A DNA stretch of 64,000 nt from Bdellovibrio bacteriovorus (GCF_001592745.1 NZ_LUKD01000001.1:1260848-1324847), one strand, 5' to 3'; counted from the first letter of the stretch, positions 44,726 to 55,311 are shown. The notes: generated by a model not told the origin, from the sequence alone. Numbers and translations: made by a program.

Positions 44726-46144
44726 ATGAATAAGATTTCAAGCACAACAGACAGAACAGTTGTCAAAATCTTTATCAACATCATTGCCACCGCATCTTTG
44801 CTTTCCTCTGTAGCTTCGGCTCAGAATACTGGCAATGGAAATAACAACAATCAAAATAATAACAACTCTCAGGGGCAGCAACAGCAGCAACAAGTTCAAA
44901 CTACAGGTTATCCATTCACTGCGCCTACTTATAATGAATGTCGCGATGCTCGTGATAAAATGGATAGAGCTGAAGAAAAAATTGGTGAAGCTTGTAAAAA
45001 AGCCGGCTTAGGGTCTGCTAAAGACTGTATTTCTAAAGCGAAGTCTTGTGGCGCATCTTCGGGCGAGGACTCTTTCGACACGACGGCGGCATTTGCAACT
45101 GTATTGGGACTTTCCTCTACTGCAGCATCAGGACTGCAAAATATCAGCAAAGCCTGTCCGCAAATGAATGGTCGCGACTACTTCACTGAAAAAAATAACA
45201 TCCAAAAAGAGATCAAAGACACAGAAAAAGAGCTGGCAGAACTCAACGACGATAAGGCTCAGATCCAAGAAGACTATCAAAAAGAGATGGATAAAATCCA
45301 AGAGACTTTAACTAAAGCTCAAGAAGACTATAAATCCAAATCACTTGAAATTGACTCTAAAGAGCGTGAGCGTATTGCGGAGTTTAATAACAGCCAAAAC
45401 CAAGCTAAAGAAGAGATGCGCAAAAAGGGTGCGGATATTCTGAAGTTGCGTGGTCAGGTCACTCAATCACAACGCGACAAAGCTCTGAAACTCATCGCAA
45501 TGACAGATGCTTCCGGCAAACGCGCGTGTATGAAGGCCGTGACTGAAGCTAAGAAATCCTATGAAAGTGTTTCTGCTAGCACGAGCTCAAACCACATCGC
45601 TCAGGCTAAAAAGAAACGTCAAGAGTTGATCAACATCTATAACGACTGTATGGATGCTTTTGATCAACAACGTATCGCTTTGAACGAGTCCAAGAAGCAA
45701 GAACAAGACGAATTGAATCGTCAGATCGCCGATCTTCAATCATCGTATGATGAAATTCAGAACAGCTTGAACCTGGCTTCTTCGCAACTTGAAGAAATGA
45801 AACAGTCTTCATTAAAAGAAAAATCAGACGCCCTACAAAGTGTGATTGATTTGGGTACTCGCTCTCAAACTCAAATGCAGACGGCTTATACAAAAATGCA
45901 AGAGAACCTAAAAACTCTCGCTTCGAAACAAGCCAGTCTGACTGCGGCACTGAATCGTGCAAATCAATCTTTGATGACATTAGGCCCTGCTCCTAAGCGT
46001 AGCGCCGAGGACACTGCGGATGAGGCATCAAGCGAGATTTCATCACAGATCAACATTATTTCGAGCATCCAAAGAAACTTCCCGTCCTGCACGAATGAAG
46101 TTGCGACCTCAAAAGAAAAGTTGAAAAGCTTGGGTGTGAAGTAA
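44726..46144 (+). CDS. Exported coiled-coil protein
   Basis: A 472-residue protein starting at an ATG with GGGGAGG upstream (the frame is open from 44681). A signal peptide (about 1-32, ending SVASA) leads to an Asn/Gln-rich stretch, then a globular Cys-rich part (about 75-155) and long heptad coiled coils (about 165-420). A few cysteines near the end could pair. No family is recognised. It may be a periplasmic scaffold. A short GACCC/GGGTC hairpin lies at 46174-46187, before the next gene. Confidence 0.75.
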   Translation: MNKISSTTDRTVVKIFINIIATASLLSSVASAQNTGNGNNNNQNNNNSQGQQQQQQVQTTGYPFTAPTYNECRDARDKMDRAEEKIGEACKKAGLGSAKDCISKAKSCGASSGEDSFDTTAAFATVLGLSSTAASGLQNISKACPQMNGRDYFTEKNNIQKEIKDTEKELAELNDDKAQIQEDYQKEMDKIQETLTKAQEDYKSKSLEIDSKERERIAEFNNSQNQAKEEMRKKGADILKLRGQVTQSQRDKALKLIAMTDASGKRACMKAVTEAKKSYESVSASTSSNHIAQAKKKRQELINIYNDCMDAFDQQRIALNESKKQEQDELNRQIADLQSSYDEIQNSLNLASSQLEEMKQSSLKEKSDALQSVIDLGTRSQTQMQTAYTKMQENLKTLASKQASLTAALNRANQSLMTLGPAPKRSAEDTADEASSEISSQINIISSIQRNFPSCTNEVATSKEKLKSLGVK

Positions 46145-46227
46145 CCCGTCTTCTGACTAGTCTAGTATCCCTAGACCCTTACGGGTCACACTGTTAGAAT
46201 GGGGGCTTATTAAAGGAGCCCCCACTC

Positions 46228-48888
46228 GTGTTAAAAAAGATCGCCCTGTTTATTGTCGCGCTTGGCCTCATCGGAATTCTTAGCGCCTACCTTATTGTTA
46301 AATCCGTTCAATCCGGTCTTCCACAACTGATTACTGTCAAAGACTATCAACCTCTTTTGGTAAGCCAAGTTTATGATCGCCACGGAAAAAAGATTGGCGA
46401 GTTCTTTCGCGAAAGAAGAACACTTATCCCTTACGATAAGATTCCTAAACATGTCGTGAACTCCTTTCTGGCAGCGGAAGACGATCAATTCTTTGAACAC
46501 AAAGGGATCAATCCTCAAGCCATCTTCCGTGCTGCTTTAGCCAATCTACGTGCAGGCCGTTCCGTTCAAGGGGGATCGACGATCACACAGCAGGTTGCTA
46601 AAACACTTCTTTTAACGGACGAGAAAACTTTAACTCGTAAAGTTCGTGACATCTTACTGGCGATCGAGATGGAAAAGAACTTAAGCAAAGAAGACATTCT
46701 GTTCCTTTATTTGAACCAAATTTATTTCGGGCAAGGTGCTTACGGAATTGAACAAGCAGCCCAGACATACTTCCATAAACCCGCGAGTAAACTGACTTTA
46801 TCTGAAACTGCTATTCTTGCAGGCTTACCTAAAGCACCGAGTGCTTATAGCCCGGTTCGCAACCCGGTGCGCGCGAAAGAGCGTCAGATTTACGTGCTTC
46901 GCCGTATGGCTGAAGTGGGTTACGTGAAAAAAGAAGAATCTGAAGCGGCCATCAAAGAACCCGTGAAAGTTTTCGTTCGCGAAAACTACGAAGAATACGC
47001 GCCGTTCTTCTTAGAAACTGTTCGTCAGCTTTTAGTGGTTCAGCTAGGTGAAGACATGGTTCTTGATAAGGGCCTTCGTATTCACACAAGCTTAGATCTA
47101 GAAAAACAATTGGCAGCTCAAGAATCAGTTCTTGCGGGCCTAAAGGGTTTAGATAAACGCCAAGGTTACCGCGGACCGATTAAAAACATCACTGATGCTG
47201 AAGATGTTGAAGAGTTCTTAAAAGAAACTCAGAAAAAATTAATTTCCGACTTCACTCCTGAAAGAACTATTCTGCCGGACGGAAAATTTGCAGACATCGT
47301 TCCACCTAAAGATACGAAAGAAGGAATTCTTCCAGCGTACATCAAAGTGAAAGACACTGTGCAAGGTGTAGTTCAAGAAGTAAATGATGACACCGGTTTG
47401 GTGACGGTGAAGCTGCCTGAAGGCCAGGGTCTTATTGATATTGACTCGATGACTTGGGCTCGTAAGCCTGACACGGAAGTTCGCTATGATTTAGGCGCAA
47501 TTAAAAAGCCGTCACAGGCTTTGAATAAAGGTGACGTGATCTTGGTCAAAGTTGTTGCCGAAAAATTCTCTTCAAACCGTTTAGCGAATGCGAAGAAAAA
47601 ACCAACAGCAGCCCTTCCTGATTTCAATAAGTTTGTTGCGTTAGAGTTAGATCAAGAGCCCCTAGTAGAAGGCGCATTGATTTCTTTTGACCAGGATTCA
47701 CAAGATGTGGTCGCGATGGTCGGCGGCTCTAGTTTTGCAAAAAGTGAATTCAACCGTGCAATTCAAGCTCCTCGTCAGACAGGCTCGGCGTTTAAAGCCA
47801 TCGTCTATGCCTCGGCTTTAGAAAAAGGCTACACACCTGCAACTCCGATCATGGATGCGCCAATCGTTTATGAAGAAGGTGGCGCGGCGGATGATTCAGA
47901 GGGACAAGGTGATCCAAAAGTCTGGAAACCTTCCAACCACTCGAAAAGTTTCGGTGGCGATATCATGTTCCGCAATGCCTTGGTGAAATCATTGAACATC
48001 CCGACGGTGAAAATCATTGAAGACGTTGGTGTTCCCTGGGCCATGGATTATGCCAAACGCTTGGGAATCTATTCTCCACTGAATCCAGACTTCACGTTGG
48101 CACTGGGTTCAAGCAGCGTGACTTTATATGAAATGACAAAAGTATTTGCTGAGTTCGGTCGCCTTGGAAAAAGAATTTCTCCGCTGTTGATTCACAAGGT
48201 GGAAGACGCTCAAGGTAAATCATTGTTAAACACAATGAGCCTGGACACTCGTTTCGAAAAAGAAATCAAAGCAATCAACGACGAATTTGAAACTCGTCGC
48301 AAGGCTTATATGGAGATCGTGAACGATCCAGCCAAAGTCGAAGAGCTTAAAAAGAAAGATCCTAAGCACGCGAAACTAGATGAAAGTATCTTCTTCCAAG
48401 ATGCAGATCAGCTAATTCGCCCCACAACTGCTTACGTGATGACGACACTTTTGAAGGGTGTCGTTGAAGATGCTGGTGGTACAGGTGGAAGAGCTCGCGC
48501 TGTCGGTCGTGAGGTTGCGGGAAAAACGGGATCGACAAACAACTACTATGACGCGTGGTTTATCGGCTACAGCCCACAAATCGCAACAGGGGTTTGGGTG
48601 GGTTTTGACAAAGAAAAGAGTATTGGTAAAGGCGAGGTCGGTGGACGTGCGGCGTTACCTATATGGGTAGATTACATGAAAGCCGCTCATGAGGGACTTC
48701 CTCAGATGACTTTCCCGGTTCCTGAAGGTATCGTATTTGCTAATATCGATGCTGATACTGGAAAACTGGCTTCAGCTTCTACTAAAAAAATTATTCGTCA
48801 GGCGTTTGTTGAAGGAACCGAACCAACTCTTTCTTCCAGCAAAGCAGAAGAAGCAACAGACTTTTACAAACAGGATCTCTCTGAATGA
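46228..48888 (+). CDS. Bifunctional class A penicillin-binding protein (PBP1A-type)
   Basis: A peptidoglycan synthase: it polymerises lipid II and cross-links stem peptides. The 886-residue product starts at GTG (AAAGGAG upstream) with an N-terminal TM (about 5-25), a GT51 domain with catalytic E84 (AAEDDQFFEHKG) and QGGSTITQQ, an OB-fold-like middle domain, and a transpeptidase domain with S520-x-x-K523 (TGSAFKA), SxN-like motif and K766-T-G. The last four bases overlap uvrA (ATGA), so both are co-translated. Confidence 0.93.
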   Translation: MLKKIALFIVALGLIGILSAYLIVKSVQSGLPQLITVKDYQPLLVSQVYDRHGKKIGEFFRERRTLIPYDKIPKHVVNSFLAAEDDQFFEHKGINPQAIFRAALANLRAGRSVQGGSTITQQVAKTLLLTDEKTLTRKVRDILLAIEMEKNLSKEDILFLYLNQIYFGQGAYGIEQAAQTYFHKPASKLTLSETAILAGLPKAPSAYSPVRNPVRAKERQIYVLRRMAEVGYVKKEESEAAIKEPVKVFVRENYEEYAPFFLETVRQLLVVQLGEDMVLDKGLRIHTSLDLEKQLAAQESVLAGLKGLDKRQGYRGPIKNITDAEDVEEFLKETQKKLISDFTPERTILPDGKFADIVPPKDTKEGILPAYIKVKDTVQGVVQEVNDDTGLVTVKLPEGQGLIDIDSMTWARKPDTEVRYDLGAIKKPSQALNKGDVILVKVVAEKFSSNRLANAKKKPTAALPDFNKFVALELDQEPLVEGALISFDQDSQDVVAMVGGSSFAKSEFNRAIQAPRQTGSAFKAIVYASALEKGYTPATPIMDAPIVYEEGGAADDSEGQGDPKVWKPSNHSKSFGGDIMFRNALVKSLNIPTVKIIEDVGVPWAMDYAKRLGIYSPLNPDFTLALGSSSVTLYEMTKVFAEFGRLGKRISPLLIHKVEDAQGKSLLNTMSLDTRFEKEIKAINDEFETRRKAYMEIVNDPAKVEELKKKDPKHAKLDESIFFQDADQLIRPTTAYVMTTLLKGVVEDAGGTGGRARAVGREVAGKTGSTNNYYDAWFIGYSPQIATGVWVGFDKEKSIGKGEVGGRAALPIWVDYMKAAHEGLPQMTFPVPEGIVFANIDADTGKLASASTKKIIRQAFVEGTEPTLSSSKAEEATDFYKQDLSE

Positions 48889-51830
48889 AAGATATTCACC
48901 TCTGGGGGGTGAAACAAAACAATCTAAAAAACATTGAGGTTAAAATTCCTGTCGGATCTATGACAGTGATTTGTGGACCCAGTGGTTCAGGAAAGTCTTC
49001 GCTTGCCTTCGAGACTCTTTTTGCCGAAGGCCAGCGCCGCTTCATCGAAAGTATGTCGAATTATGCTCGACAGTTTTTGAATAAAGCCCCAAAGCCTGAC
49101 ATCGAAGGCATTAGCAATATTCCGCCAGCTATTTCGATTGAACAAAAAAACACGGTGAAGAGTTCGCGATCTACTGTAGGTACAACAACAGAGATCATCG
49201 ACTATCTGCGCCTGCTTTATGAAAAAATCGGAAAATCTTACTGCCCGACTCATCACTGCCCGACTGAAAAAGAAAGTGTGACAGAAGCCACGGCGAAAAC
49301 GATCAAAGAGTTTTCCGGCAAGCGCGGTTACATTTTAGTCGAGATCAGTGAAGATGGACGTGTTGCTGAAGGCAAGAAGCTTCATTCTCTTCTTTTGCAA
49401 GATGGTTACTTGCGTATCTATATTCCGAAAGGAACAGATACAAAACCCGCTCCTGAAAAAGCGGCGACAAAAAAATCTGCCAAAAAAGCTTCTAAACGCG
49501 CGACACCTGAATTCGTGCCGGCGGCTCCCGTTGTTCCCAGTGGGTTGACTCACGAAGAAATGGGCACGGTCGTCGAAATTGGTGATGCGGCGGCCATAAA
49601 AAAAGGTCTGCCGAAAGAAACTTTCTATCTTGTTATTGATCGTATGAGCTTTAACGAAGATGAACGTGGGCGTATCGCGGACTCTTTAACTCAAGCTTAC
49701 GAAGCAAGTATTAAGTACAATACGACAAACATCACTCGTCGTGCGACAATCTTGACCACTGAAGGTCAACGCTTGCAAGTGAGCGAAGAATCTTCTTGTC
49801 CTGTTTGTGGATACACTCCACCGCCGTTAAGCTCTCGTCTTTTTAGTTTTAATTCGCCGATTGGGGCGTGCCCGACTTGTAAAGGTTTTGGGAACACGCT
49901 GGATATCGATGAAGGCAAAGTCATTCCGAACCCCAATATGAGTTTGGCACAAGGGGCTTTGAGTCCTTTCTGGATGCCTAGTGCCGCGCATGAAAAGAAA
50001 CAGCTTCTTAGCTACTGTAAAAAAGCGAAGATCGATGTTCACACTCCGTGGAAGGATCTTCCCAAAGCGCAACGCGATACTATCTGGAATGGGAATAAAG
50101 AATTCTTCGGCGTGCGTGGACTTTTTGAGTACTTAGATCAGATTAAATATAAAATGCATGTGCGCGTTTTCATTTCGCGCTTCCGCAGTCCTTTCTTGTG
50201 TCCTACATGCAAAGGGGCACGCCTTCGTCCTGAAGCGAATAACGTTTTAGTGGCGAATGCAAATATCAACGATCTTTCAACAATGACGATTGAAGACCTT
50301 CATCAGTTTTTCCAAAAACTGGAAGTGTCGGCTCATCATCAGGAGCTTGCGGGCGAAGTCTTAAAACAAATTCGCTCCCGTCTTGAATTCCTGATGCGAG
50401 TGGGAGTTCACTATCTTTCGTTAAGTCGTGAAACTAGAACTCTTTCTGGTGGTGAATACCAACGTTTGATTTTAGCGAATCAATTAGGCATGGGATTGTC
50501 GCAAGCCTTGTATGTCCTGGATGAACCGACTGTAGGCCTTCACCCTAGAGATAACGATCGTTTGATTTCTATTCTTAAAGATCTGAAAGAACTTGGTAAT
50601 ACATTGGTGATCGTTGAACACGATCACGATGTTATTAAATCCAGCGAGCATATTATTGAAATGGGACCTGGCTCTGGTTACCTTGGTGGCGAAGTCGTTT
50701 ACTCTGGGGCGACAGAAGCCTTCTATGACTTTGATAAGTCGGTCACCGTTCCTTATCTAAAACCGGATAAAAATAAAGCTCCACTTCGCGTGTCTCGACC
50801 TGTGGATGTTGATTCCTACAAAGTGAAGCTCGAACTAAAAGGGGCCAAAGGTCACAACCTAAAAAATCTAGATGTGACGATTCCGCTCAATCGTCTGGTC
50901 ACAGTCACTGGCGTCAGTGGATCTGGTAAATCGACCTTAGTAACGAAGACACTTTACCCTGCATTGGCGCGCGCTTTGGATTTAGAATATCTTCCGGCGC
51001 AAGAGTACGCAGGTCTTGAGGGCACAGAGCATATTAAGAACGTGCTTTTGATTGATCAATCTCCGATTGGTAAATCAGCGCGCAGCTCGCCGATCACTTA
51101 TCTTAAAGCTTTTGATGCCATTCGTACAATCATGGCTGGCACGCAAGAAGCGCAAGCTCGTGGATACACTCCTGGAACATTCAGTTTGAACGTTGATGGA
51201 GGACGCTGTCCTGCTTGTAAAGGCACGGGTTATGAAGAGATCGATATGATGTTCATGGATAACGTTGTTATTCCGTGCGATGTCTGCGATAGCAAAAAAT
51301 ACCGCCCTGAAATTCTAGAAATTCAGTACAAAAATAAGAATATTCACGAAATCCTTTCAATGACTGTGAGTGAAGCTATGAATTTCTTCGTGGCTCACCC
51401 GAACATTCGTAAGCCTTTGAGTGTCCTTAAGGAAGTGGGCTTGGATTACCTTCAATTGGGCCAGCCAGCGAACTCATTAAGTGGTGGGGAATCTCAGCGC
51501 TTGAAAGTTGCTAAAGAGCTTTCTCAGGTGAATCAGAAGGCAACGCTCTACATTCTAGATGAGCCGACAACAGGGCTGCATTTCCGTGAAGTCGACCTTT
51601 TGATGAAGGTTCTAAGCAAACTCATTGAAACTGGCGGCAGTGTCGTCGTGGTTGAGCATAATTTGGATGTTATTCGTGGTTCTGATTATGTCATTGACCT
51701 GGGGCCTGAAGCGGGTAAAAAAGGCGGAAACATAGTGGCTGTGGGGTCTCCTGAGGACATCATGAAGACCAAAAAAAGTCTGACCGGCCAGTATTTAAAG
51801 CGCTATTTAGAAGACCAAAAAGGTCCTTAA
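48885..51830 (+). CDS. uvrA: Excinuclease ABC subunit UvrA
   Basis: DNA-damage recognition ATPase of nucleotide-excision repair. The 981-residue product has two ABC modules (Walker A GPSGSGKSS at 31-39 and GVSGSGKST; signatures LSGGEYQRL and LSGGESQRL; Walker B VLDEPTVGLHPRDN and ILDEPTTGLHFRE) and zinc-finger cysteine pairs (CPVCGYTPP ... CPTCKGFG; CPACKGTG ... CDVCDSKKY). Compared with the usual length (about 940) it has an extra Lys/Ala/Pro-rich segment at about 184-220. It overlaps the PBP gene by four bases. No uvrB or uvrC is in the window. Confidence 0.93.
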   Translation: MKDIHLWGVKQNNLKNIEVKIPVGSMTVICGPSGSGKSSLAFETLFAEGQRRFIESMSNYARQFLNKAPKPDIEGISNIPPAISIEQKNTVKSSRSTVGTTTEIIDYLRLLYEKIGKSYCPTHHCPTEKESVTEATAKTIKEFSGKRGYILVEISEDGRVAEGKKLHSLLLQDGYLRIYIPKGTDTKPAPEKAATKKSAKKASKRATPEFVPAAPVVPSGLTHEEMGTVVEIGDAAAIKKGLPKETFYLVIDRMSFNEDERGRIADSLTQAYEASIKYNTTNITRRATILTTEGQRLQVSEESSCPVCGYTPPPLSSRLFSFNSPIGACPTCKGFGNTLDIDEGKVIPNPNMSLAQGALSPFWMPSAAHEKKQLLSYCKKAKIDVHTPWKDLPKAQRDTIWNGNKEFFGVRGLFEYLDQIKYKMHVRVFISRFRSPFLCPTCKGARLRPEANNVLVANANINDLSTMTIEDLHQFFQKLEVSAHHQELAGEVLKQIRSRLEFLMRVGVHYLSLSRETRTLSGGEYQRLILANQLGMGLSQALYVLDEPTVGLHPRDNDRLISILKDLKELGNTLVIVEHDHDVIKSSEHIIEMGPGSGYLGGEVVYSGATEAFYDFDKSVTVPYLKPDKNKAPLRVSRPVDVDSYKVKLELKGAKGHNLKNLDVTIPLNRLVTVTGVSGSGKSTLVTKTLYPALARALDLEYLPAQEYAGLEGTEHIKNVLLIDQSPIGKSARSSPITYLKAFDAIRTIMAGTQEAQARGYTPGTFSLNVDGGRCPACKGTGYEEIDMMFMDNVVIPCDVCDSKKYRPEILEIQYKNKNIHEILSMTVSEAMNFFVAHPNIRKPLSVLKEVGLDYLQLGQPANSLSGGESQRLKVAKELSQVNQKATLYILDEPTTGLHFREVDLLMKVLSKLIETGGSVVVVEHNLDVIRGSDYVIDLGPEAGKKGGNIVAVGSPEDIMKTKKSLTGQYLKRYLEDQKGP

Positions 51831-51842
51831 AGTTGGAATAAG

Positions 51843-53561
51843 ATGTTACCTGAGATTAAGAAGTTAGTTGCCGAGCTGAAACCGTACAAAAAAACAATCG
51901 CCATCGTGGCCATCACAGGGATTGCGTACGCATTAGCGGCTGCTAAGTTTGCCTTCCTCACAAAGTCTTTGTTCGATGCTCTTTCTGGCTCAAAACATGA
52001 TGAGATCATGAACTTAGTTCCCCTAGCGTTGGGACTTGCCTTAGTCATGGCCGTGGGTCGTTACTATCATATTTACCTTATGAATTACGTTGCTGAGTGC
52101 GTGGTGCAAAACATCCGTCAAAAGCTTCAGCAAAAATTCATGAGCTTAAATCTATCTTTCCATAATAACTATCATGCTGGTTCTGGTGGCTTGATCAGCC
52201 GTATATTGAATGACATCCGCACTATTCAGGATGGCTTGCGTGTTGTTGCCGATATCTTCTTGCATCCTCTTTTATTGATCGCACTTATTACGAATCTTTT
52301 CCGCATCGACTGGAAGCTGACGTTGGGAACGATGATAGCGGTCCCTTTCATTGCGGCGATTTTGAAATCGATCTCTCGCAGTATGAGAAAATATATTCCA
52401 CAGGAAAGAGACGCTTTGGAATATATGACTTCGACAATCAAGGAAAGCTTGGATGGAGTTCGCATCATTCAATCTTTCAACCTTGAAAAAGATATGGCCA
52501 AACGCCTTATCGATGATTCCAATAAGTACTTGGACATTCGCAAGACTATTTACAAACGCCAGGAAGCTGCGGGTCCAGCAACTGAATTTATCGCGACGAT
52601 TATTCTTTTAAGCGTTCTGCTTTACACAAGCTTTGAAGTAGCCGCAGGAAGAGCAACGCCGGGTACATTCATCGGATTCTTAACTTCATTGTTGATGATC
52701 AATCAGCCGATCAAGCGTGTGCAAGAGGCTTACGTTCGTATTCAAGAGGTTACAATCTCTGTACAGCGTATCTTCTCTATTATCGAAGATCCTTCTGAAG
52801 TTCCACAAAGCCCGTTGAATAAGCCTTTTCCGAAGAACTGGAAAAAAATCACTTACCGCAATGTCAGCTTCTCTTACGGTAAAGATATGATTCTTAAGAA
52901 CATCAATCTTGAGATCAATCGCGGTGAAGTTGTCGCTCTGGTTGGCGCTAGCGGAAGCGGTAAATCCACGATCGTGAACTTGCTTGAACGCTTCTTTGAT
53001 GCGACTTCAGGTGAAATTCTGATCGACGATATTAATATCTTGGATTTGAACCTAAAAGACTTGCGTCGTAACGTGGCCCTTGTCACTCAAGATGTATTTC
53101 TATTCAGTGACACGATCGAAAAGAATATCTGGGCGGGTGATTACAATAGAAACCGCGCCGATGTTCTAGCGATGGCAAAATTGGCTAACGCCCACGACTT
53201 CATTATGAAGATGCCTCAAGGTTATGAAAGCCGTGTTGGCGATCGAGGCAACCTTCTTTCTGGCGGCGAAAAGCAGCGTATTAGTATTGCTCGTGCCATG
53301 TTTAAAGATGCTCCGTTGCTGATCTTGGATGAAGCTACCAGTGCTCTAGACACTGCAAGCGAGATCGAAGTGCAAAAAGGTTTAGATCATTTGATGGAAG
53401 GCCGTACAGCCCTTGTGATCGCTCACCGTCTATCGACTATCCAAAAAGCTGACAAGATCGTCGTTTTGAAGAACGGTGAGATCGTCGAAGTTGGAAATCA
53501 TACTCATCTTCTAGGCCAGCAGGGCGAATACTTCCGTTTTCACAGCCTTCAACACACCTAA
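51843..53561 (+). CDS. MsbA-like ABC exporter (TMD-NBD half-transporter)
   Basis: A 572-residue inner-membrane homodimeric exporter. Six TM segments lie in residues about 18-300; the nucleotide-binding domain follows with Walker A GASGSGKSTIVN, signature LSGGEKQRISIARA, Walker B LLILDEATSALD and H-loop (IAHRLSTI). The order and length match lipid A flippase MsbA, but related drug or peptide exporters cannot be excluded. It starts 12 bases after uvrA and is likely in the same operon. Confidence 0.88.
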   Translation: MLPEIKKLVAELKPYKKTIAIVAITGIAYALAAAKFAFLTKSLFDALSGSKHDEIMNLVPLALGLALVMAVGRYYHIYLMNYVAECVVQNIRQKLQQKFMSLNLSFHNNYHAGSGGLISRILNDIRTIQDGLRVVADIFLHPLLLIALITNLFRIDWKLTLGTMIAVPFIAAILKSISRSMRKYIPQERDALEYMTSTIKESLDGVRIIQSFNLEKDMAKRLIDDSNKYLDIRKTIYKRQEAAGPATEFIATIILLSVLLYTSFEVAAGRATPGTFIGFLTSLLMINQPIKRVQEAYVRIQEVTISVQRIFSIIEDPSEVPQSPLNKPFPKNWKKITYRNVSFSYGKDMILKNINLEINRGEVVALVGASGSGKSTIVNLLERFFDATSGEILIDDINILDLNLKDLRRNVALVTQDVFLFSDTIEKNIWAGDYNRNRADVLAMAKLANAHDFIMKMPQGYESRVGDRGNLLSGGEKQRISIARAMFKDAPLLILDEATSALDTASEIEVQKGLDHLMEGRTALVIAHRLSTIQKADKIVVLKNGEIVEVGNHTHLLGQQGEYFRFHSLQHT

Positions 53562-53699
53562 ATCTCACTCTGAGACACGCAATCTGGCCTTTTGCCAGAT
53601 TCGCACTCATTTTAGACAGTCCCACCTAAAGTTCGTCTACTTTCTTGACGATAAAAGATTTGACACTTTTTTCGTCACTGAACTGAAAGGAACGGATTT

Positions 53700-55256
53700 A
53701 TGATTAATTGGGATGAGTTTGAACATATACATGTGATCAACAAGCTCAAACAGATTCTCAGCGCATGGTGGAACATTGACGTTGTCTTCACTGACGAGCG
53801 CGGTGCTTTGAAAGGTTATGACTCTGATAAAGTCACTTTCAACAATCCTGCTATCACAGCTCTTGTTAAGAAAGAAGCGGGTCAAGCTAGCATTGCTGAG
53901 CTAGTAACAAAATCTTTGGATGATCTTCGCACTTCACAAAATCGCTACAGCCTTCGCAAGTGGGACATGGTGGGTTTCGACACGGGTGTATTCCCGATCA
54001 TGATCGACAATGACTGTGTAGGTACGGTTGTTGCGATGGGCTTCTTCCGCGACTCTAACTACACGGCTCGTTTGTCTGAGATTCGTGACCGCTTAGCGGC
54101 TTTCGGCTTGTCCGGCGAAGTTATCGAAAAATGTTTGGGCAAATTGAAATTCTTGGACGATCAAGAACGCGCACACTTCAGCGAGCTCTGTGAACTGGTG
54201 GCTCAAGAGATCGTGACTCTTCACTTAGAGATTTCTTCTCGTGAAGATCGCATCAAAGAATTGAATAAAGAACTTGGCAATCGCTTTAAATACGACAACA
54301 TGATTGGTAAATCGAAACCAATGCAATCACTGTATGCTCTTTTGGATAAAATCAAAGGCGCAGATTCTACAGTGCTAGTACAAGGTGAAAACGGTACGGG
54401 TAAAGAGTTGATTGCAAAATCAATCCACTACAACTCAAACCGCAAAGACAAACCTTTCATCATCCAAAACTGTTCTGCATTCAATGACAACCTTTTAGAA
54501 TCCGAACTTTTCGGTCACGTTAAAGGATCGTTCACGGGCGCTCTTAAAGATAAAAAAGGTCTTTTCGAGATGGCTGACAAAGGAACATTCTTCCTGGACG
54601 AGATCGGTGATACGTCTCCACAAATGCAAGTGAAGCTTCTTCGCGTATTGCAAGAAGGTACATTCACTCCGGTGGGTGCGACTGAACAAAGAAAAGTCGA
54701 CGTGCGTATCGTTGCGGCGACAAACCGTAACTTAAAAGAGATGGTTGAACAAGGCACTTTCCGTGAAGACTTGTACTATCGCTTGAACGTTATCAACATC
54801 CGCGTTCCGCCTCTTCGTGAAAGAAAAGAAGACATTCCATTCCTAGTGGACTTCTTCTTGGGTAAGATCCACGATCAACAAGGTGGACCAAAACGTCAGA
54901 TCACGAAACGTGCTTTGGAAAAATTGTATGATTATCCATGGCCAGGTAACGTGCGTGAATTGCAAAATGAAATCGAAAGACTTTGTGTTCTTTCCGGCGA
55001 CGAAACAAAATTGATGGCAGAATTGCTTTCTCCAAAAGTTTTGGAAGCTGGCGAAAAGAACAAAGTTCAAGGTTCTCGTCTGCAAGGTAAATTGAAGGAT
55101 GCGTTGGAAGATCTAGAGCGCGAAATGATCCGTGAAGGTCTTCGCCGCACAGGTTGGAATAAATCCAAACTTGCCAAAGAATTGGGTATCAGCCGCGCGG
55201 GTCTTATCATGAAAGTTGAAAAATACGGTCTTGATAAACGTAAGCTTGCTCGCTAA
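53700..55256 (+). CDS. Sigma-54-dependent activator with PocR-like sensor
   Basis: A 518-residue enhancer-binding protein. Residues about 1-170 form a PocR-like sensor domain (FPIMIDNDCVGTVVAMGFF), then a short coiled coil, the AAA+ domain with Walker A (GENGTGKE, residues 229-236), the sigma-54 contact loop GSFTGA (276-281), Walker B GTFFLDEIGD, and a C-terminal Fis-type HTH (LAKELGISRAGLIMKVEKYG). GSFTGA is a conservative variant of GAFTGA. It would drive sigma-54 promoters in response to a small-molecule or redox signal. Its own terminator follows, then a putative sigma-54 promoter upstream of a degenerate paralogue. Confidence 0.9.
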   Translation: MINWDEFEHIHVINKLKQILSAWWNIDVVFTDERGALKGYDSDKVTFNNPAITALVKKEAGQASIAELVTKSLDDLRTSQNRYSLRKWDMVGFDTGVFPIMIDNDCVGTVVAMGFFRDSNYTARLSEIRDRLAAFGLSGEVIEKCLGKLKFLDDQERAHFSELCELVAQEIVTLHLEISSREDRIKELNKELGNRFKYDNMIGKSKPMQSLYALLDKIKGADSTVLVQGENGTGKELIAKSIHYNSNRKDKPFIIQNCSAFNDNLLESELFGHVKGSFTGALKDKKGLFEMADKGTFFLDEIGDTSPQMQVKLLRVLQEGTFTPVGATEQRKVDVRIVAATNRNLKEMVEQGTFREDLYYRLNVINIRVPPLRERKEDIPFLVDFFLGKIHDQQGGPKRQITKRALEKLYDYPWPGNVRELQNEIERLCVLSGDETKLMAELLSPKVLEAGEKNKVQGSRLQGKLKDALEDLEREMIREGLRRTGWNKSKLAKELGISRAGLIMKVEKYGLDKRKLAR

Positions 55257-55278
55257 TTCTTGAAATTCTAAATGAATC

Positions 55279-55311
55279 AAAAAGGGCTCTACTAAAAACA
55301 GAGCCCTTTTT
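55279..55311 (+). terminator. Intrinsic terminator of the sigma-54 activator gene
   Basis: A5GGGCTCT, loop ACTAAAAAC, AGAGCCCT5: a perfect 12-bp stem with a T run, 22 bases after the stop. Confidence 0.92.

Noticed and set aside
46174..46187. GACCC/GGGTC hairpin before the PBP gene as a terminator
   Set aside because: Stem of only five pairs and no T run.
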